64,000 bases of DNA from assembly GCA_037013495.1 (NCBI GenBank), contig CM072811.1, positions 29,101,659 to 29,165,658 of the forward strand. The letters are read 5' to 3'. Positions 35,485 through 48,042 of the stretch are shown here, piece after piece. The notes under the pieces are model-generated. The model was not told the origin of the DNA. It searched no databases and worked only from the letters and a program-made list of their open reading frames with translations. Positions within the stretch are counted from its first letter, which is position 1. Each line of letters starts with the position of its first letter. This DNA comes from Hippophae tibetana (Eukaryota > Streptophyta > Magnoliopsida > Rosales > Elaeagnaceae). The translations under genes were made by a program, and so were the position numbers.

Positions 35485-38400
35485 AGTGGTTCCAAAAGGT
35501 GAATGTTTAGCTAGAGGAACTAGGTTTGAGGATAATCGCTACTGCATTGATGTAAGCCTTATTACTACTACTTGTAACTTAGCTAATGATTATTATATTT
35601 CATTGTGGAATAAAAAGATGAGATATATCAATTTTAGAGATCCTGTTAACTTGAGCAAAAGGAAATTGTGTGTGGTCTACCTATGCTTTCTGAAACAGAA
35701 AAAAACTTTTCATGGACTATACCAACTTGGCAAAGAAACTTGTTTTTCTCATAAGAAAATTAAAGGAGTTAACACAAGTAGAATACTTAATTTAATTAGC
35801 ATTGGCTTCATGCATCCTACGAGAACTGAGAGTTTGGGTGGTAAGAAATATATTAATATTGTTGTCAATTTTTCTCATTTTACATGGGTTGGATTCCTAA
35901 AAAAAATGATGCTTTCAACTTCTTTAGTTTATTTTGTCTAAAATTGTAGATTAAAGTAGGCAACAGAATAACCAATGTAATGAGACTAAGGACATATCAT
36001 AGGAAGGAATTTGAAAACTCAAAATATGTTGAATTTTGCAAACAAGATGGTATAGCTCATAAGTTCTCGGCACCAATTACCCCACATCAAAATGGAATAT
36101 TTGAAAGAAAGAATCGAGTGTTGCAAGAAATGGTAAGAGTCTTACTACATGCAAAGGATATTCTCAAAAATATTTGAGCCAATGTAATAAGTACTTCATG
36201 CTATATAGTGAATAGTGTCTTCCTACATCCAATTACAAACCAAACTCTTTATGAGTTATGGAAAGGTAAGAAACATAATCTTAAAAATCTATATATGTTC
36301 AGAAGTAAATTTCACATCATTACAAATCATGAGAATCTAGGCAAATTTGACCCTATAAATGATGAAGATATCTTTCTAGGGTAATCATTAACAAGTCATG
36401 CCTTTAGAGTGTTCAACTTGAGAACTAATACTATGATAGAGTCCGTCAATGTTGTTATAGTAATACAGATGCTATTACTCCAAATATTGATGATAAATTT
36501 GAAATTTAAGCACAAGCTTTCCAATTGAGGAGTAGATTGATGAAACTCCTAACACTAAAAATGTATTTAATGTGTTTAATAAAGAGTCAACCTTGGATAA
36601 CGAGGTTACCATACCCAACATGTACTGCTAAAAACAAACAACTAAAAACATCATTGGTGATCCAAATGCAATCATGGAAACTAGAAAGAGACACATAATT
36701 AAGATAACTCATCTATATTATGTTTCGTAAATAGATCCAAAATATGTTAATGAAGCTTTAAAAGATGAATTCTGGATAAATACCATGCAGTATGAGCTAG
36801 CTCAATCACTAGGAATAATGTTTGGACTTTAGTAGCTAGACTTAGAGATGAAAACATCGTAGGAATTAAATGGATATTTGAAAATAAATCTAATGAATAT
36901 GATGTGATTAGAAACAAGGCTAGGCTAGTTGAACAAGGATACAAACAAGTTGAAGAAATTGATTTTGATGAAATATTTGCTTCTGTAGCTAGGTTAAAAT
37001 CAAGTAGGATTTTGCTTGCCATTGAATGCTTTATGAAATTCATACTCTTTCAAATGAATGTATATAAACTTTGTCTTCTTAAATGGATTACATAGTGAAG
37101 AAGTCTATGTTGAACAACTAAAAGGTTGTATTAACCCACAATTTGATGAACATGTTTATACACTCAATAAGGCTTTTTATGGTTTGAAACAAACCCATAT
37201 AGCTTGGTATAAGAGATTTACAACTTATCTTTTCAAGATGGGATTTGTTTAGGGGGAGTTAATAACACTATTTTTATTAAAATGACCAAAGAAGATATAT
37301 TCATAACTCATGTATATGTCGATGACATAGTCTTTGGGTTAATATCCAATTCACTTGTTAAAGATTTTGTGTACTTAATGACCAGGGAATTTGAAATGTC
37401 TATGATGGGTAAGCTCACATATTTTCTTGGTTTACAAATCAAACAATTAAATAATGGAATCTTTATTTCTCAAACCAAGTATGCATGTAATTTAATTAAG
37501 AAATTTAGACCTGAAACAAGTAAGTACTTAAGAACCCCATGAGTACTAGAGCTAAGATTTCAATAGGTGAGTCAGGTAAGAACGTCGATCAAATTCTATA
37601 TAGAAGCATGATAGGAAACTTGTTGTACCTCACAACAAGTAGACCTAATATTTATTTTAGTGTTGGTCTTTGTGCCTATTATCAACCATATCCTATGGAA
37701 TCATACATTGACTATGTCAAAACAAAAACTTTGGTATTTCGTTTACTAATAATACTACATGTGAAATTAGTGGATACACAGGTGCAGATTGGATAGGAAA
37801 TCAGGATGTAAGAAAAAACACTTTAGATGGATGCTTCTATATTGGGAACAATCTTGTATCATGGCATAGCAAGAAACAAAACTCCATCTGATTATCTACT
37901 TTATAAGCAAAATACATTGCTACTAGAAGCTCCTACACAAAATTTTTGTGGATGAAGAATATCCTTAAGGAATATTGCTTTGAACATGGTACAATTCCCT
38001 TTTACTATGATAACACTAGTGCTATATGTATATCTAAAAACTCTGTTATGCATTTTTGAACAAAACATGTAGACATTAGACATTATTTCATTAAGGAACT
38101 ACTAGAAGATTAAGTTTTATCCTTTGATTTTATGCCTACTAAAAGGAAATTAAATGATTTATTCATCAAGGCACATGATATATAAAGATTTGAATCTTTT
38201 AGAAGTGCCTTATAAATTTGCACTATTGATTAAACTTTCCTAGTATTTTTTTTCATTTTCTTAGAATATATATAAAATGGGGAAGTATACATGCTTTAAC
38301 TTGACATGAACATTACATGCTACTTTCATAATTTTTGACAATGCAATATGCAAATGGATAGTGTGACTTGTGCATTTACATATTTCTTACATTTAATGAT

Positions 38401-38700
38401 TAATGTTAAGATGAACCTATTCACACATTCACTGGCCACATAAGTTATGTCATGCAAGAAATTTATAATTAATTATGTGAGATTTTATGGCATGAGATAA
38501 TCTTGACTTTGAAAATTTTGGTTGAACTCTATCTTTTACTGTATAAAATGCTGCTATAGAGTGACATATAGTTTTGAGAGAAATACCCATGGTGAGGTTT
38601 GAAAGCTATTATAGTGAGTAGCGATGGCTATTATAACTAGTGTGAAAATCATAATGCTAGGTATATTGGCTCTTGCATATTTCCTTTGCAAAAGAAAAAT
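35485..38700 (+). mobile_element. SIRE-like Ty1/copia remnant, plus strand
   Basis: GAG-pre-integrase (from about 35485, CIDVSLITTTCNLAND), integrase (35700-36180, with APITPHQNGIFERKNRVLQE), reverse transcriptase (36740-37540, with HVYVDDIVFGL and LTYFLGLQIKQLNNG) and RNase H (37540-38200, ending DLFIKAHDI-like) in order, then noncoding sequence that matches the region after pol in the minus-strand relative at 8880-9200. Gag and both LTRs are not seen. Broken, with roughly ten or more interruptions. Confidence 0.85.
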
Positions 38701-40054
38701 AAAATAACTTTAAAGAATAAAAAATAATTGTATGCACAAAAAGGAGTCACAAATTGTTATAGAAAAAGAAAATTAAATAACCATTCTTTCATACAAAACA
38801 AAAATAAAAAATAATATGATAAATATTAAGAGAGAATACAAAAAAAATTTAAGTTCTCTCTTAATAAGAATTTTTTTTATGTACAAGTATGAATTTAACT
38901 GATATTTTTGCATGATTGGTAATGATATTTTCTTTAAATCTTTCATAACTATCAATAGTATGTTTATCACAGATTGTTGTTTCTTATCTGTTAGTTATTT
39001 TTGCTATGCTTTCTACTTAACTTACATTGTGAAGCCTGCTTCGTAAAGTTGGAATATAGCTCAAGAAAGGATTCCATAGGTTAGTATTTTCGCCCTTCAT
39101 CTAGGCTCCGGTTGCTTATTTGGATTTGAAAAAAAATTGACATCTATGCAATTGTTGTTATGTATGGAATTATCAAGTTTCTTGCTTGTGTAACTTGTGA
39201 TTCACATTTTCATGAATTATGTGAAAGAATAATGGTGCGTGATGCCAAATTGTTCAATAACTTTTGCACTCCGTCAAACAAAGTAGCTGTGAAGAGTTTA
39301 TACATCATATCACCTCCTTTTTCATGAAAGATATTTACTGGAGCCAATCATTTTGAAAATGTAGTACGTGTGTTACAAGGTCCTTGGTCCCTTTATAGCT
39401 TGGGCACTTGGGAGCACTAAATTTTGCGAAGAGTGATAAGTATAATTATATATATTTTTATATATCAATTCCTTTATATTTATATACATTCTATTATTAT
39501 TATTATGAGATAAAAGTATTTATTTTATACTTATTGGAAAAATATTAATTTTCTAGATTTTTTGGGATTTTATAGATTTTTTTGTGAGATTTATTTGAAA
39601 GGTGGATTAACTTAGAAATGAAATAGATGTATTTAGCAATCCATCACAACTTATCCTAATCACAACTTATAGTAGCTTATCCCTATTGTAATTTAGTCCT
39701 ATCGGGCTTATCTAATCACAACTTATAACTTCTTTTAACCATTATCTAATTGATTTTTCTCTCTTATAAATATAAAATAACACTATCATATTACTGAAAT
39801 AGTGATATTTGGTATCGAAAATTTAGCCTTGATCTTTTTAAAACTAACGTTATAGGGTTTTGGTCACATTCTAATAAAATCTGTGATGATAGTGTATACA
39901 TATAGTCTCAATTTTTATCAATAATCATAACCGTAATCTAATTAAAATGATAGATTTTTTAATCTTTTTAAAATCAGAATCAAATAATATATTGTGTGTT
40001 ATTCATTTAGAAAAATAAAAAAATTTATTTTACAATTTTTTCATTTCTTTATTA
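38701..40054. other. Unassigned AT-rich stretch
   Basis: No gene recognised. The part to about 39420 could still belong to the copia remnant's 3' region, since SIRE elements have long tails, but I cannot match it. 39430-40050 is simple AT-rich DNA. Confidence 0.4.
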
Positions 40055-40290
40055 ATTTAATTTCATGTATTTTTTATCTTTTAAACTACATCAAATTTCT
40101 TTTTCATTTTACCTTCCAATTTTTTTCTTTTTTTCCTCTCTTTTTTTTTTCTTTTTTTCTTTTTCCTCTTTTTTTTTTTTTTTCTTTCTACCCCTTGCTC
40201 TGTGGATATTTATTTCCTCCTCCGTGCGATCTACTCTTCCATTTTCCTCTCAGGCAGCCTCCCCTTTCCATTTCCATATTGGGTAAGGCC
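40055..40290. repeat. Polypyrimidine (T/C) tract
   Basis: Long T-rich runs broken by C, densest at 40125-40190, then a CT-rich stretch to 40290. The poly-Phe frames across it are artefacts of this composition. It resembles the CT-rich leader of a plant gene, but no coding exon follows clearly. Confidence 0.7.
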
Positions 40291-40737
40291 TTCTGCTTCT
40301 CCTTCTTTCTATAATATGGTTTTAGTACGAATTTCTGCAAGCAAAACAAAGAGAAATTAGATTAAAAATTGTCAAACTTTAGTTAAATCCCATCTGACCT
40401 TTGTCACTCCCCATGAGAAGGAAAGTAAAGACTGAGAGCCACAGGGAAAAAAACAAAATTCAGCTCATAATAAGTGTTAGCTTATATATACAAGTTTAAT
40501 CCTTGCAAATAATTGTAAACAACCGTCCTTAGGTTTATTAGAAACATTATCCTTTCCCTCCTAAGGTTTCAATGTCACCATAAAAATTTGACAAGACAAC
40601 TACAACCTCAGAATAATATATTTCATCAGTTCAAATCAATTATAATCCATTGAAATTTCCCGACACGATCAGAGAAAAATTTAAACCAATAAACATGAAA
40701 AGGAAAAACGGGAAATCAACATGTAAACTGCACTTAC
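40291..40737 (-). other. Putative intron downstream of the LRR exon
   Basis: On the minus strand a GTAAGTG donor (40737-40731) opens a T-rich stretch that reaches a TTTTGCTTGCAG acceptor-like site at about 40335. The sequence beyond that site does not read as a recognisable exon. Confidence 0.35.
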
Positions 40738-40809
40738 AATACTTCTAGGCTGCTTGTTACACCAAGCTAGGACGGAATGGGCCCATTGATGCTATTTCCA
40801 CTCAAGTTA
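40738..40809 (-). pseudogene. Leucine-rich-repeat exon (72 nt), host LRR receptor fragment
   Basis: On the minus strand a 72-base block is flanked by a pyrimidine-rich acceptor (CTTTTCTTTTACAG) and a GTAAGT donor. It encodes NLSGNSINGPIPS, a stop, then LG and SSLEVL: one plant LRR unit (L-S-x-N-x-I-x-G-x-I-P-x-x-L-G). Exons of exactly 72 nt, each holding one 24-residue repeat, are typical of several plant LRR receptor kinase and receptor-like protein genes. One in-frame TAG breaks it, between the IPS and the LG. I find no neighbouring exon with confidence in the 0.7 kb either side, so it is either an isolated relic or a gene fragment carried here by a transposon. Confidence 0.65.
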
Positions 40810-40811
40810 CT

Positions 40812-41501
40812 GTAAAAGAAAAGCTAAACAAACTTACTGACAATCAGTTAACTTGTTGCACCAAACTTGCTTTGTCATAATTTTTTCACTATGCACTGTA
40901 GAATTAACACGCTCTTTTCTATGTATAGATGCTAATTAAATTCATTGTTTTATGTAAAATAATTGTTTCTCTTGAATGTTAATTATGCCTACAAATTAAC
41001 CCTCTTTTTGGAATTTAGCACTGCTATTTTTCTTATACAGATACAGCTATAAAAGCAGGTGGAAGTTTTAACTGAGCAGCTGGCCGGATGTTGTTATATA
41101 TATATATGGTATATATGATATGAAAATATCTAACCATTTAAGGCCTCTGCAGCAGTTCCTACAATTAAGTAGTATCTCTTTTTTAGGTCATCAGGGGCCT
41201 TTTATAATATGGTTCTATTATCTTTTCCAAACTTTTAGCTGTATTTAAGTTGGAGAAGAGCATTCAGAAACATTACTTGTTTCCAGCATACTTCTTAGCT
41301 AAGTGCATTTACTTAACTGATGACATTCTTGCATTTTGACTTTTTTATAATTCATTATTATTGTATTTGAAATGATCATTTTTAAATTGTAACACGAATT
41401 ATAATTCTATTGTATATACTTGCAAATATGTTTTGTAATTCTTAAAATTCAAACAGCATTATATATACTAACAGTATTTTTAATTTTTTTTTTTTTGTAT
41501 T
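40812..41501. other. Unassigned stretch upstream of the LRR exon
   Basis: Less AT-rich than its surroundings in places (41040-41230), with a short TA run at 41095-41120. It may be the remainder of the host gene that held the LRR exon; no frame is recognisable. Confidence 0.35.
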
Positions 41502-42482
41502 TGATGACTCTACGAAAGTAAAATCATTACCCTAATTTTTTACTTAATATTTACTTATTTTATTCAATAAATAGTATTTTTTGAATTAAAAATGTTAAAT
41601 ATAATTATTTTAGTGAAAATGGATGAAAATATAATTTTTTGAATTTTTTATGAATTTTTTATGAACTTTTAATGTAAGGTCAATCAAAAGCTACCATGTG
41701 GTTTACCATGCAAGCATAAGAGTTTACTGGACATGCCACGTGGACACCATGCAACGAGGGACAACTAATAGTAAATAGCCGCGTGGGAGGAACGAAGCAG
41801 CGTGTGCCACGTGTTAGCACGACGTTCAATCCGAGTTTGGAGTGCGATCAAACCTTCACATCACGTGTCAGCATGTTATTGCTCCCCGCATTCCACCTAT
41901 GCGCCATGCTATCCATTACCATGAATCACGTTGCGCCGTGTGACGCTGACTCAACATACGCTGACTCGGATCGATCTACCCTATCACGCGTCGCGCTCTG
42001 AATCGCCCAGTGAATTTTGTGTGCCATGTGTCGTGCTATGATTAGTTGGTACTTTTGATTTTGCTTTTTTTGTTCTCAGCCCATGATCTAAAGTTAATCT
42101 TACGGGCCAGATTACACATGAGCTATATATGATCGATTAGATTGATCAATTGATCATATAATTAATTGATAATTATATTGGAGAAATTATAACAATTCAC
42201 ATGTTTAGAAAATTGAGGGATAAAATATTCCTTGATATTTTTTCATATATATTCTTAGTTATCAAATTTGATTTAATTAATCATTGTTATTTACTTTTAG
42301 TTATTTTAATTTTGCTTCCTTAAAATAAAATAAAAAATTGATTTTTTTTTTATTTTTTTAGTTTTAAAAATTAATTTGTAATAAAATAATATCCGTAGTA
42401 ACGATTTTTTCTTATCATTATATTACTTGTTGTGATATATATATTTGCATATTCATTGAACACACTTCGTATGTGGCGATCA
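41502..42482 (+). repeat. Gypsy LTR (family I, shortened copy)
   Basis: Starts TGATGACTCTACG and ends GTGGCGATCA. At 981 bp it is shorter than the 1.57-1.60 kb copies. It keeps three CACGTG sites (41737, 41808, 41862) and the GC-richer central part. Confidence 0.85.
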
Positions 42483-42719
42483 AGTTTTTAACGCTATTTC
42501 CAGGGATTATAAATATTATAAATTATTTTTTATTTTATTTATTTTTCTTTATTTTAATTTTACTTTTAATTTACTTTTTTTTTTCTAGTGCTGACTTATT
42601 TATTTATTTACTTTAGTTAATTTTATTTATTTATTTTAACTTTAATTTATTTATTTAGTTTTTTATTTTTTATTTATTTTTAATTTAGACACATGATTTA
42701 GTACTATTAAAAGCATAGT

Positions 42720-43405
42720 TGAGAAAATAGCGAGCAATAATTATTACCGGTCAATGGACAAAATGATAGCCATAAGAAGAATAGTTGGAATGAATAAGGT
42801 AAATGATATCATGGCACTTATAACTCAAGTGTCATCTTTGGTAAATATTTTGAAGGTTCAAAGCACGCTAGCGAGTATAAACTAGATCTATGATTCAAGG
42901 GTTTCATGTGTATTTTGTGATGGAGCTCATTTGTTTGATAATTTTTCAAATAATTCTGAATTAGTCTTCTATATGGGTAATGTGAACCAACATTAATTTA
43001 TACTCAAACACATTTAACCTAGGATAGAGACAACATCTAAATTTCTCTTGGAATAACAACAATCAGGGTTGTAATCAATTCAACCATCAATCATTTCTAC
43101 CACCTAGTTTCTAACAGCCATAACAATTACAAGCCCAAGAAAAAAAGGAACCTATTGAGGACAATACAAATTCCTTAATAAGGATGATGAAATACTTCAT
43201 CCAATCAGTAAATACAAAAGTATCCACTCAAGAGGCTTCAATTAGGAATTTAGAGATCCAAACGGGACAACTTTCCCAGGCTATAAGTCAAAGGCCTCAT
43301 GATAACCTTCAAAGTAACACAATTGTAAACCCAAGAAGAGGAGGTGATGACCATTGTAAATCATTAGCCTTGAGAAGTTGTAAAACTTTAGAGCAGGAAT
43401 GCTAA
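42720..43405 (+). pseudogene. gypsy Gag fragment (zinc knuckle and C-terminus)
   Basis: Shares NDI-ALITQVSSLVN, a knuckle with CVFCDGAHLFDN, and FIQSVNTKVSTQEAS with the Gag of the element at 22861-23733. The last open piece (43184-43405) continues into the Gag-protease linker with QTGQLSQAISQRP. Broken remnant. Confidence 0.8.
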
Positions 43406-45667
43406 CTATGTATATTCCAAGTGTTGCCTCAACTGCACGAATGCTAAAACCTAAAACCTTATTCCAATTCACTGTAGAGATTATGATGCTACAAATCAAA
43501 TTTGAACAAGACAAAAAGAGGATACAACAATTGAAGCTGTAAGGAAATTTTTCCGTAATGACATTTGCAAAGTTTTTTTTGTCTATGATGATATGAATGT
43601 CAAGCACACCCTGTTATGGTCAAACATGTGTTATGACTATTTTAGACCCAATGCAATTTTGACTTGTTTAACTATAGCATCAAGCAAAGAGTAACAATCA
43701 TGATTATTTATTATCTATGAAATTTAACAATTTTCACTTAGATAATAGACTTAAACTTTGTCCCAGTGTGAGTAGTGTCACACTGGTCACAAAGGTTAGC
43801 TCCTCCACCTTTTTAGATTTCTTATATATATGTATATTGACTAGAAGTACTTGAATTATTTATTGGTCATCTCTAAATAATATATTTTTAATTAGATTAT
43901 ATTAAACTTACAAATGATTTTTTGTTCTAATATGCAGTGTCCTAAGTAAAATGACTTGGTAATTTGTAGGTATTATGTCCCTATGTTTAGAAGGATAATT
44001 ATTGTCAATCCACTTGCTAATTGGTAATAATTTAAATATTTTTTTTTTGTATTTTCCTTTTTGGTTTTAATTTTGACTTCAAATATCAATTTTGTAGTAG
44101 TCATCTTAGGGACTATTAGGCAAAGTAGACCAGTCTTTATCCAAAACATGCCTTATGCTATAATTCATTATGAAGGCATAGATTTTACTCAAAATATGAC
44201 CTATTTTGTGCTTGAAATCATCATGATGTGTAGGTTGAAAAATGGGTTAATTACATGACAAAAGCTACATAGGATGATCCAACTGAAGAAGAAAGTTGAC
44301 CTAATAAGTGAGTGTATTTTTCATAAATTGTAAATAAGGTCTACTGTAGCTATCTGATCTTTTTTTTATGTCTATGTAGACTTTTCCAAGGTGCCATGAT
44401 CACTCATATTTCCCTTTGAAGCTTCATTTTACTAATGAAGATGCAATAGATAATGTCATTGCCATCTTAAAAGTTATTATTTTGAAACCACATTGCTTGG
44501 GAGGTAGTCTGATTGACACTAGACAGACTGATGCTATCAGAACTAATTCACCTATCATCTAAATCACAGTTTGAATTTTCTCATTTGTTATGATATAATG
44601 ATCACCCTTATGCTATTATTGATAATGGTTAGTACCTTTTTCCTTTCCTGCCACTTTGAGTTTATAAACTACCATTGTAGGCAAGATATACGAGACCACT
44701 TGCTTGGGTACCTGTCCACTAAAGAAATTCATTTAAATGTAGTTCTTCGAAAAAAATATAGGAGATAAAAGACAAGGTTGCCTCTCTCTTAGTATTAAAA
44801 TGTACAATATTCAAAGTTTCGTATAATTTCAAAAATTTAAATTGTTTTTTCTATGCAAATTCATTTTAGGATCAAACTTGAAGATTGATTGTGTTTTCAA
44901 GTTAATACCTCTATGATCAAAGAGTGTTAGATTGTCTATACATTTTTTTTGTTATTAGCTTGCATATTTTGTTTTCCATCTCCCATTTTTATGTATGCAT
45001 GTGTATACATTTGTACACTAGTCTAATTGATATCTTGGAGCCATAATCTCCTCGTGTATGGAAATTTTGTTAGTTGCTTCTTTAATGTGTGATTGTAAGT
45101 TTGTAACTTTACGTATATTGAATACACTGTTTCAAATAATATACTATATTGAAGCTTAAGTTTAATGCATCTGTGGATCTTATTGAAATGAAATAGAGCT
45201 CTAATATTTAGTTGATTCTTTATTTGTATAAGACATTCTTCAAAAATTTAGCTTGTTAATATTTTCATAACATTTCAAATTCAAAACTAGAAGTTTCTTC
45301 TTGAACCATTGATTGAGAAGATGTTTGTATAGCCATCAAATGCTATTTTAGTCAGATTTCTAAGTCATATCAATAAACACTTGGCTGAAGCTTCTGATGT
45401 AGTCCTTCATCACATTTCATTAGTATTGTTATTGACAAATATTTTTGCATGTATTTCATATTATGGAACCCTTTAATTAGCTAGCTAGTAAGGATATATT
45501 ATGTTTTAGTGTATAAACTCTCAAATGTAATTGCACTCTTAGTTTTAATGTAATATGGCTTTTAATATTGTAATTGATAAATTTATTGTAAGTTATATTG
45601 AAAATGAGGTTAATTGACATGTATGTAGTCACATTTTAAGTGTAGCCGGACAACAGATATACCATTT

Positions 45668-46093
45668 GGTCTTGGTCTTATAAAAAGTTGAGGCCATAGA
45701 CATATCATTTGGCCTCGGTTTTTTATAAGATCGAGACCAAATGTATGTCTATGGCCTTGATCTTTTAAAGACTATGACCAAATGGTATGTCCATGGCCTC
45801 AATTTTTTATAAGAATAAGACCAAATGTATATCTATAGCCTCATTCTTTTAAAGATTGTGACTAAATGGTATATCTATGATCTTGAATTTTTTAAAGACT
45901 GTGACTAGATGGTATGTCTATGACCTCGGTCTTTTATAAGACCATGACCAAATGGTGTGTCTATGGTCACAATCTTATAAAAGATCGAGACCAAATGGTA
46001 TGTCTATGACCACTATTTTTTATAAGACCGTGACCAAATTGTACATCTATTGCCTCAATTAAAAATTGATACCATATGTAAGAATCTATGGTC
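45668..46093. repeat. 42-43-bp subterminal hairpin array of the CACTA element
   Basis: Units start near 45668, 45711, 45753, 45795, 45837, 45879, 45922, 45965, 46008 and 46051: ten starts spaced 42 or 43 bp apart. Each unit has the plan GGCCTCGGTCTTTTATAA then GACCGAGACCAAATGGTAT, so the core can fold into a hairpin, and units end in GTCTAT. They correspond to the four 42-bp units at 27263-27430 but are expanded here. These are likely binding sites for a TNPA-type protein. Confidence 0.9.
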
Positions 46094-46170
46094 TCTCTCA
46101 CTTAGGCCTCAGTTTTTATAATCGTGACTATAGATCTATGGTCAAGGTTAAAAATCGAGGTCATATATCA

Positions 46171-46181
46171 ATTTTGTAGTG
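46171..46181. other. CACTA right terminus (decayed)
   Basis: ATTTTGTAGTG, preceded by TTAAAAATCGAGGTCATATA as at 27491-27510. It retains the terminal GTAGTG. Confidence 0.75.
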
Positions 46182-47402
46182 GTATCACAAAATATGGATA
46201 ACATCGAAATTAACAAAATCAATATAACAATTGATACAAGGAATAAGAGAGATCAAATTTCACATCTAGGGAAACCTTTGGAGATCTTCATAAGTTTTTC
46301 TTAATCCTGATTATAATCTTGTGGTTCTTATGGAAACTAGCTAATGTAATAATATGATTATGGGCAATTCTAATACCTTGAATATGGTTTAATTAATTTA
46401 ATGTCATGATAATTTTAGTTTTAATTATTAATTTTTGATGTGTTCAATTCTATATTTGAATGCTAAAACTATGCATGTATGGATTAGAGTAATTAACTAG
46501 TTGGTTACATTAATATCTTTATATCTAGTTTAAGATGTTAGTACACAATCACTAATATTCTTATTCAAAGTGATACCTTGTGATTGATGTCACAAGTAAG
46601 ATTGAAAACCTTTGCTAAAGATTAGACTATTGTTCTAATCTTGTCTAGTTTAGTTATCATCTTTTTAGTTTTTAATGTAGTTAATGAATTAAATTGAGTA
46701 AGTGTATCTCTAAGTTCTTTAGGATTTAGGTTGGTTAATAAGCAAACCTTTAATAAATTTCATGGTAAGAAAAGATTGAAAGTCTTAAGTGGACTTGGAC
46801 TTTTATAGCTAAAGTTAAGAATTCAAGAATGATTTAAATTATGAAAATAAATTAAAACTTAAAAAATTAATTTACATTCAAGATATGATTAATTAAATTA
46901 TAGGATAGTGGTAAGAATAATCTCATGATCATATATCTCTCATAATTCTTGTGTAACTTATTTTATTGTTTTATATTATTTTATTAAAAAAACCATTTTA
47001 CTAATTTTAATTAATTTACTAACAAACTAATAATAAGGAGTAAATATTGTTACCAACCCTCGTGGGTATCATAACCCATGTTCTTAAAATTACTTATCAC
47101 TTGTACATGATCACATATACTTGCATGTTCTCAATCATGTTAGAAGGCTAACTCTACCTAATCTCATTAGAGAAAAGAGACATTTCCAATTGTTCAATGT
47201 CTCTGTCAATATAATTGTGGCCTTGCCCTCACTTTACTTCTTATTTTTATCCTTAAGAGCTTGGAAATATGCTTCCCATAATTTCCTTTCCTCTAGCAGT
47301 TGCTCATTATTGTACTAGGGAGCTTCTGGCTCTAACTAGGCTAGTCATATATCATCTCAATTTTTTTGGTGTATTGCCTTCCTCATTGTTCTCCCTTCAC
47401 TC
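46182..47402. other. Intergenic stretch, nothing recognised
   Basis: AT-rich noncoding-looking DNA. Short plus-strand frames at 47121-47402 lie opposite the minus-strand fragment described next and have no family features. Confidence 0.5.
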
Positions 47403-47579
47403 TCACGATTTCTCTCTTGTTGGTCTAACCTCCTCGATTTCATCAATTAACTCCACAATGTGGTCTATAGGTGGAATAACAACTTCTAATAGTTGTAAGT
47501 TAACTCTATTTCCCCACGCATGAAGCTCTTTGTTTTCCCTCCTAATCTTTTCAAGCTCTCTTTTAAGCTTGAGTAGTTG
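47403..47579 (-). other. Charged coiled-coil coding fragment, unassigned
   Basis: A minus-strand frame without its own ATG reads LLKLKRELEKIRRENKELHA followed by LLEVVIPPIDHIVELIDEIE. It has heptad-like spacing of leucine and charged residues, unlike chance translation of AT-rich DNA. More charged sequence (ERLRLASE, PPYKEVEMSQ) lies to its right, up to about 47730. It may be the N-terminal or linker part of a transposon protein or an old host gene piece. I do not recognise the family. Confidence 0.35.
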
Positions 47580-47861
47580 TTTCTCATGTAAGGGTTGAGA
47601 TTAGCTCTTTCCTTGTCATCATTTTGATGATCACTGGCTCATTTCTACCTCCTTGTAAGGTGGAATGACCACGGTCTACTCACTGGCCAACCTTAATCTT
47701 TCCACTACTCTGGTGCCTACCATCTTTCTATAAGAATATTGATAAAAACATGGGGTGTGTGGCTTGTTCGATTTCTCTCTAAAACTTAAGATGAATCTTG
47801 GTGAAATAAGGCATCAAAAATATATATTACGAAATTTAATATTAAGCCTCGTGATGAGCGC

Positions 47862-48003
47862 AAAATGTTTTGGATTATTTGATTTTAGAGAGAAAAACAA
47901 TAAAGATGTGATAAATACCAATGAATGTGTCAGTTTCAAGACATTATCATATATATATTTAGAGAGAGAAACAAGAGACATGTGATAAATACTAATGAAT
48001 GTG

Positions 48004-48042
<39 letters not shown>

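Larger units (their letters stand above)
41502..43405 (+). mobile_element. Athila/Tat-like gypsy remnant, plus strand
   Basis: LTR (41502-42482), a decayed primer-binding site (about 42490-42506), an AT-rich leader and a C-terminal gag piece (about 42720-43405) in order on the plus strand. It belongs to the same family as the element at 17745-26159. Protease, polymerase, integrase and a second LTR are not present. Broken, with many interruptions in the gag remnant. Confidence 0.8.
43930..46181 (+). mobile_element. CACTA transposon, right-hand part
   Basis: 43960-44080 matches 16970-17090 of the big CACTA element (GTTTAGAAGGATAATTATTG, TCAATCCACTTGCT). 45450-45660 matches the subterminal zone at 27030-27245. 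The element ends with TTTTGTAGTG at 46181, a decayed form of TTGTAGTAGTG. Between these, 44090-44770 holds short open pieces I cannot assign; they occupy the place of the Ulp1-like 3' end but show none of its motifs. Left end and transposase are absent. The three bases after the terminus are GTA. Confidence 0.75.

Noticed and set aside
40065-40314. Phe-rich frames of 73 and 106 residues
   Set aside because: They translate a polypyrimidine tract.
45668-46093. Regular repeat array considered as a CRISPR-like array
   Set aside because: Units are directly adjacent with no unique spacers, the genome is a plant, and the array abuts a CACTA terminus.
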